NCBI GenBank assembly: GCA_031255115.1
Contig: JAIRTD010000295.1
Coordinates: forward strand, 1 to 9,186
Direction: 5' to 3'
DNA: 9,186 bases
From: Spirochaetaceae bacterium
GTDB lineage: Bacteria; Spirochaetota; Spirochaetia; Treponematales; Breznakiellaceae
The notes beneath the pieces were generated by a model, which did no database searches, had not been told where the DNA came from, and saw only the letters and a program-made list of their open reading frames with translations. How positions within the stretch are numbered: position 1 is the stretch's first letter; every line of letters starts with the position of its first letter. The position numbers and the translations under genes were made by a program. Below are positions 6,216 through 9,186 of the stretch, piece after piece.

Positions 6216-6844
6216 GGGCGCTGGGCCAGATCAATAATCAGGGCCGAACAGGTCTTTTCGGTTTCGGCGGCAAAACCGTCAACCACATGGGAAAAAACAG
6301 AATGGGAGACCATAGCCGCTATGGCTATGACCAGGCCAAAGACCGTAGTAATGAGGGCCTCGTAAATGCCGTTGGCGACAATCTGGGCGTTGACCTCGGA
6401 AGCCTCGGCTATGGACTTAAAGGCCCCTATCATGCCCGACACGGTTCCCAAAAATCCGGTAAGGGGAGAAAGGGAACCGAGGGCGGTAAGAAAATTAAAG
6501 CCGTTCTCAAGGGAATTGATACAGCCAAGGGCCTCGGCCTCGACGGCCTTTTCCATAAGATGCTCGGAAAGCGAAGCGCGCCTGACCAGGACCAGGAGTA
6601 TGCGGGCGCCCATGCGGCGCTTCGAAAGCCCCGCAAGCCAGGATTCGGCCTCGTCGAGTTTTCCTTCCTGTATATACTGCCTGAGCGTTTCCACAAGATC
6701 GTCCATACGGAGATTGTGGCACAGAAGATACACGGCGCGCTCGCAGGCTATGGCGACCGTGGCGATGGAAAAGAAGAGCAGGGGCCACATAAAAATCCCG
6801 CCCATTTTGAACAGTTCAAGAAGTGTAAGGGTGCTTGTTTCCAT
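6212..6844 (-). CDS. exbB: ExbB / MotA-TolQ family proton-channel subunit
   Basis: ExbB forms the pentameric inner-membrane pore through which protons flow to drive ExbD and TonB. The 210 residues are somewhat shorter than E. coli ExbB (244). Three membrane segments are visible: about 14-38, about 118-145 and about 155-182. The family core is clear: LSPLTGFLGTVSGMIGAF (125-142) and ANGIYEALITTVFGLVIAIAA. By alignment with E. coli ExbB from memory, the pore residues Thr148, Glu176 and Thr181 correspond to Thr134, Glu162 and Thr167, so the channel should be active. The cytoplasmic loop between segments 1 and 2 (residues 40-110) is charged and helical. The ribosome site GAGGAAGGA (6849-6857) overlaps the stop codon of the upstream lipoprotein gene and lies four bases from the ATG. 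It overlaps the next exbD by four bases. TolQ is less likely given the tonB and receptor context. Confidence 0.93.
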   Translation of the reverse strand: METSTLTLLELFKMGGIFMWPLLFFSIATVAIACERAVYLLCHNLRMDDLVETLRQYIQEGKLDEAESWLAGLSKRRMGARILLVLVRRASLSEHLMEKAVEAEALGCINSLENGFNFLTALGSLSPLTGFLGTVSGMIGAFKSIAEASEVNAQIVANGIYEALITTVFGLVIAIAAMVSHSVFSHVVDGFAAETEKTCSALIIDLAQRP

Positions 6845-6855
6845 TATATCCTTCC

Positions 6856-7683
6856 TCAGTTTATTTTTGTAAAATCACGCTCTGTATAAAAACTTTCCAA
6901 AAGGCTTTCCCAGCTGTACTCAAGGTATATCCAGGCTGACGCTTCTTCCCAGTCCCTGAGCATGGCCCCCGAATCGCGGAGGGGCCTGAGTTCCTCCGGA
7001 AACATCGCCAGAGTATAGCTTTGGTTCCAGCGCACGCCGTCGGCCCGTACCCAGGCGGCGTCTTCTTCGGTATAGGAAGGGGGCCGCTTTTTCCGGGAAA
7101 CAAGTTCAGGAAAGAGCAGGGGCTTAAAGTATTCTTCAAAACTTTCTTGACCGGTAAAGGCCGGTGCGTTACGCGAAATCATCCAGGACCTTATGGCGGC
7201 GATTCGTTCTTCCCGGTTACGAAGCGCGCCAAGGGCCTGATCTCCTGTAAGCCTTGAGTCATTGAGCTTTATCCGCCCTTCTACAATACGCAGCCTTTCC
7301 AGAACCGGGTCAAAACGCAGGGTCCCGCCCTCCTGGTTCAGGGTAAAGGTTCCGGTTCCCAAAAGTTCAAGGGTAAATTCGTTCCAGCCCGAAACGCTTG
7401 AAGCGATAAATGAAAGGGAACTAATGTAAAAAGCCCCTTCGTCTCCTGAACTGAGCGCCTTAAAGCGGAGAGCGGGAAAGGCCTGGGGGACTATTACCAG
7501 GACTTCGCCGCCGTCGGACTGCCTGACAAAAGAAAGGCGCGTTCCGTTTTTTCCGCCGTGCACATAACGGGCGATTTCTTTTTCGTTCCTGCCGCTAAAG
7601 AAATTTCCGGTTTTTTCGACCAGGGAAGTACAGCCGGAAAGCACAACAAAGGCCAGCACAAAAAACGCCGCGGGAGTTTTCAT
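6856..7683 (-). CDS. Lipoprotein of unknown function in the Ton operon
   Basis: I do not recognise this 275-residue family. The first 18 residues form a lipoprotein signal: Met-Lys, a hydrophobic stretch AFFVLAFVVLSG, and the lipobox LSGC with Cys18 as the lipidated residue. Thr at +2 gives no inner-membrane retention signal by the E. coli rule, so an outer-membrane position is plausible. Residues 45-145 look beta-rich (alternating hydrophobics, e.g. EVLVIVPQAFPALRF and FTLELLGTGTFTL). Residues 146-275 look largely helical, with many Trp, Tyr and Glu near the C-terminus (ASAWIYLEYSWESLLESFY). There is no catalytic motif. The ATG is one base after the receptor stop codon, with GGAG inside the receptor's last codons (eight-base gap), and exbB follows after 11 bases. 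The context suggests a partner of the receptor, perhaps surface or periplasmic substrate capture, but that is inference. Confidence 0.85.
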   Translation of the reverse strand: MKTPAAFFVLAFVVLSGCTSLVEKTGNFFSGRNEKEIARYVHGGKNGTRLSFVRQSDGGEVLVIVPQAFPALRFKALSSGDEGAFYISSLSFIASSVSGWNEFTLELLGTGTFTLNQEGGTLRFDPVLERLRIVEGRIKLNDSRLTGDQALGALRNREERIAAIRSWMISRNAPAFTGQESFEEYFKPLLFPELVSRKKRPPSYTEEDAAWVRADGVRWNQSYTLAMFPEELRPLRDSGAMLRDWEEASAWIYLEYSWESLLESFYTERDFTKIN

Positions 7684-7684
7684 C

Positions 7685-9186
7685 TTAAAAACTCCACTTA
7701 AAGCCCAGCGAAATCATGGGGATGGGGAGAACGTCCTGGCTGCCGCTGTTCCCCTCTTCTTCCCTGCCGGTATAACTGTTAAACGAAGAAGCGCCGCTTT
7801 TGGGAAGCACCATGACCAGGGCGTTTTCCACGGCGATATACACTTCGGACTGTACCCTGCCCTTCCGGTTAAACCCGAGAAAAGAGAATTTAAGGTCAAG
7901 GGGAAGCGTAAAGCCGCCGCGCGCCGTGTCAGAGTATTCTGAAGCCCTCTGCCATTTTTCGATAACCTTTCCGTTATTGGGGTCGCCGGGTACATCAATT
8001 TGTACGGGGTAACTTAGGACCTCGCCGCTTGTCCGCTCAGGGACGCCAGAGGCAAAGCCCAGGCGGGTAGTTATGCGAAAGATTCTCGTTGGTTTATAAT
8101 TGACAACCAGATTGAGGTTATGAAAACGGTGAAACTCAGGGTAGTACCATGAAGAACCGTTGAGTTCTCCGCCGTTGACCGAAAGGCCGCTCTCTACGCC
8201 TTCAGGATCACGGTAGCGGGCGACGTTAAACGAATACGAAATCCAGCCGTCCCAGTACCGGGAGCTGAATTTTTGCAGCATCAGGTCAAAGCCCCATACC
8301 CTGCCCTCGCCGTCAAAGCCCGCATGCGTAGTAATGTCATGGGTAAGGGGATCGGTCCCGGCAAAAACATAGGTACGGTTATAAATGTACTTGTAATACC
8401 CTTCTATGGTAAGGCTAAAGCCGCCCGAAAAATCCATCTTGATCCCCGCTACGGAAGTCCACGAGCGGGCGGGCTTGTACTCAAAGTCGTCGATGTCGTA
8501 CTTTTCTTCGATAAAGCGCATAACGCGGTTCATTGAAGAAAAAAGGCCGGTCCCCAGAGTCAGCGTAAGTCCTTCGACGATGCCTTTGTTTCGCAGCGGC
8601 GTAAAATCAAGGTTAATCCGGGGATTGACAACCGGCATGGTCTGGAGGGTAAAGCCCCTTCCCATAAAGTAAAGATGGTCGGCCCTGACGCCTATCTCCG
8701 CGCCAAAACGCTGGTTTTCGCTTTGATACTCAAGGAGGCTGTACAGGGAACTCTCAAAACCGTGGTTCTTGACATCGGAAGTAAAATTAACATAGTACAA
8801 CTCAAGCGGAATCGAAGGAATAACGGACGGATCGGCTCTTTCTTCTATGAGAAAAAGGCCCCGCTCATCGTAAAGCCAGCGGGAGTAAAGCTCTTCGCCG
8901 CCTGCCGAAAAAATAAAGCCCCTGCCCAGGCTCCAGTCAAAATCAAGACGGCCCTGGGCATAGATCGAAGTATCCTCGCTCCGCATATTCTGGGGAAGGT
9001 CCGAAAGAGAGTATTCCGTATCTGGAGGAGTACTAAATCCGTCGCTGTATTCTACGGTAATATTGTTATTTATTTCGGCGTTCATCTTGTGGTGATGAAA
9101 GCCCGCCCCGCCGGTGATTTTAACTACCACATCGTCATGGGGATTAACGGTAAAACCCGAAACCAAAAACCCAAGATAGTTATCCC
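7685..9186 (-). CDS. TonB-dependent outer-membrane receptor, C-terminal barrel (partial)
   Basis: The frame is open from the right edge of the window to the TAA at 7685-7687, giving about 500 residues. The true start, signal peptide, TonB box and plug domain lie beyond the edge; the TTG at 9166 is just an internal Leu codon. The visible part is almost entirely alternating polar/aromatic beta strands. It includes the late-barrel pattern typical of TonB-dependent receptors: FHRFHNLNLVVNYKPTRIFR, RLGFASGVPERT, then FTLPLDLKFSF and YIAVENAL. The protein ends in GFKWSF; a terminal Phe is the classical outer-membrane barrel signal. Acidic and Gly/Asn-rich turns suggest long extracellular loops. Such receptors import siderophores, haem, cobalamin, metals or glycans; nothing here decides which. 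It heads, within the window, an operon that also encodes its own lipoprotein, ExbB, two ExbD and TonB, so it is likely energised by that dedicated motor. Confidence 0.88.
   Translation of the reverse strand, partial: DNYLGFLVSGFTVNPHDDVVVKITGGAGFHHHKMNAEINNNITVEYSDGFSTPPDTEYSLSDLPQNMRSEDTSIYAQGRLDFDWSLGRGFIFSAGGEELYSRWLYDERGLFLIEERADPSVIPSIPLELYYVNFTSDVKNHGFESSLYSLLEYQSENQRFGAEIGVRADHLYFMGRGFTLQTMPVVNPRINLDFTPLRNKGIVEGLTLTLGTGLFSSMNRVMRFIEEKYDIDDFEYKPARSWTSVAGIKMDFSGGFSLTIEGYYKYIYNRTYVFAGTDPLTHDITTHAGFDGEGRVWGFDLMLQKFSSRYWDGWISYSFNVARYRDPEGVESGLSVNGGELNGSSWYYPEFHRFHNLNLVVNYKPTRIFRITTRLGFASGVPERTSGEVLSYPVQIDVPGDPNNGKVIEKWQRASEYSDTARGGFTLPLDLKFSFLGFNRKGRVQSEVYIAVENALVMVLPKSGASSFNSYTGREEEGNSGSQDVLPIPMISLGFKWSF

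Noticed and set aside
6212..6844. Assignment as TolQ/TolR or MotA instead of ExbB/ExbD
   Set aside because: The family alone cannot decide, but the adjoining tonB and TonB-dependent receptor, and the absence of tolA/tolB/pal, favour ExbB/ExbD.
6287..6889. Plus-strand open frames of 200 and 168 codons opposite exbB
   Set aside because: exbB has clear family motifs on the minus strand; the opposite frames have no motif and are shadows of its codon use.
9164..9166. TTG at 9166 as the start of the receptor gene
   Set aside because: The frame stays open to the window edge, there is no signal peptide or plug domain after it, and the sequence is already barrel-like.

Overview
The window looks like chromosomal DNA of a free-living or gut-associated diderm bacterium with roughly balanced to slightly high G+C, strong Shine-Dalgarno sites and tightly packed genes. 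My best guess is a spirochaete of the Treponema/Spirochaeta type. The reasons are the style of the truncated CheA-like kinase tail at the left edge and the compact Ton cluster. The strong ribosome binding sites speak against Bacteroidota, even though the CarA/CarB type resembles theirs. This is an inference from protein style, not a database result.

Left part, plus strand: the last 60 codons of a sensor histidine kinase (1-185), a 173-base intergenic region, then carA (359-1471) and carB (1525-4776). Together carA and carB encode a complete glutamine-dependent carbamoyl-phosphate synthetase, which makes the carbamoyl phosphate used for pyrimidines and arginine. Both subunits read like the eukaryotic CAD/CPS1 branch of the family rather than the E. 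coli branch, and the regulatory C-terminal domain of CarB looks especially CPS1-like.

Right part, minus strand (read from the right edge leftward): the C-terminal beta-barrel portion of a TonB-dependent outer-membrane receptor (9186-7685, cut by the window), a lipoprotein of unknown function (7683-6856), exbB (6844-6212), a first exbD (6215-5811), a second exbD (5814-5407) and tonB (5416-4814). Gaps and overlaps here range from an 11-base gap to a 10-base overlap, so this is almost certainly one operon. It encodes an outer-membrane importer together with its own inner-membrane proton-driven motor (ExbB plus two ExbD paralogues) and energy-transducing TonB. The lipoprotein sits between receptor and motor and is a candidate accessory or substrate-binding part. 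The substrate cannot be told from the window.

The two blocks converge, with only 37 bases between the carB and tonB stop codons. I see no RNA genes, insertion sequences, CRISPR arrays, integrases or other signs of a mobile region. No clearly new system is visible. The points most worth checking are the CPS1-like allosteric domain of CarB, the unknown lipoprotein in the Ton operon, and a possible two-state hairpin over the carA ribosome binding site.
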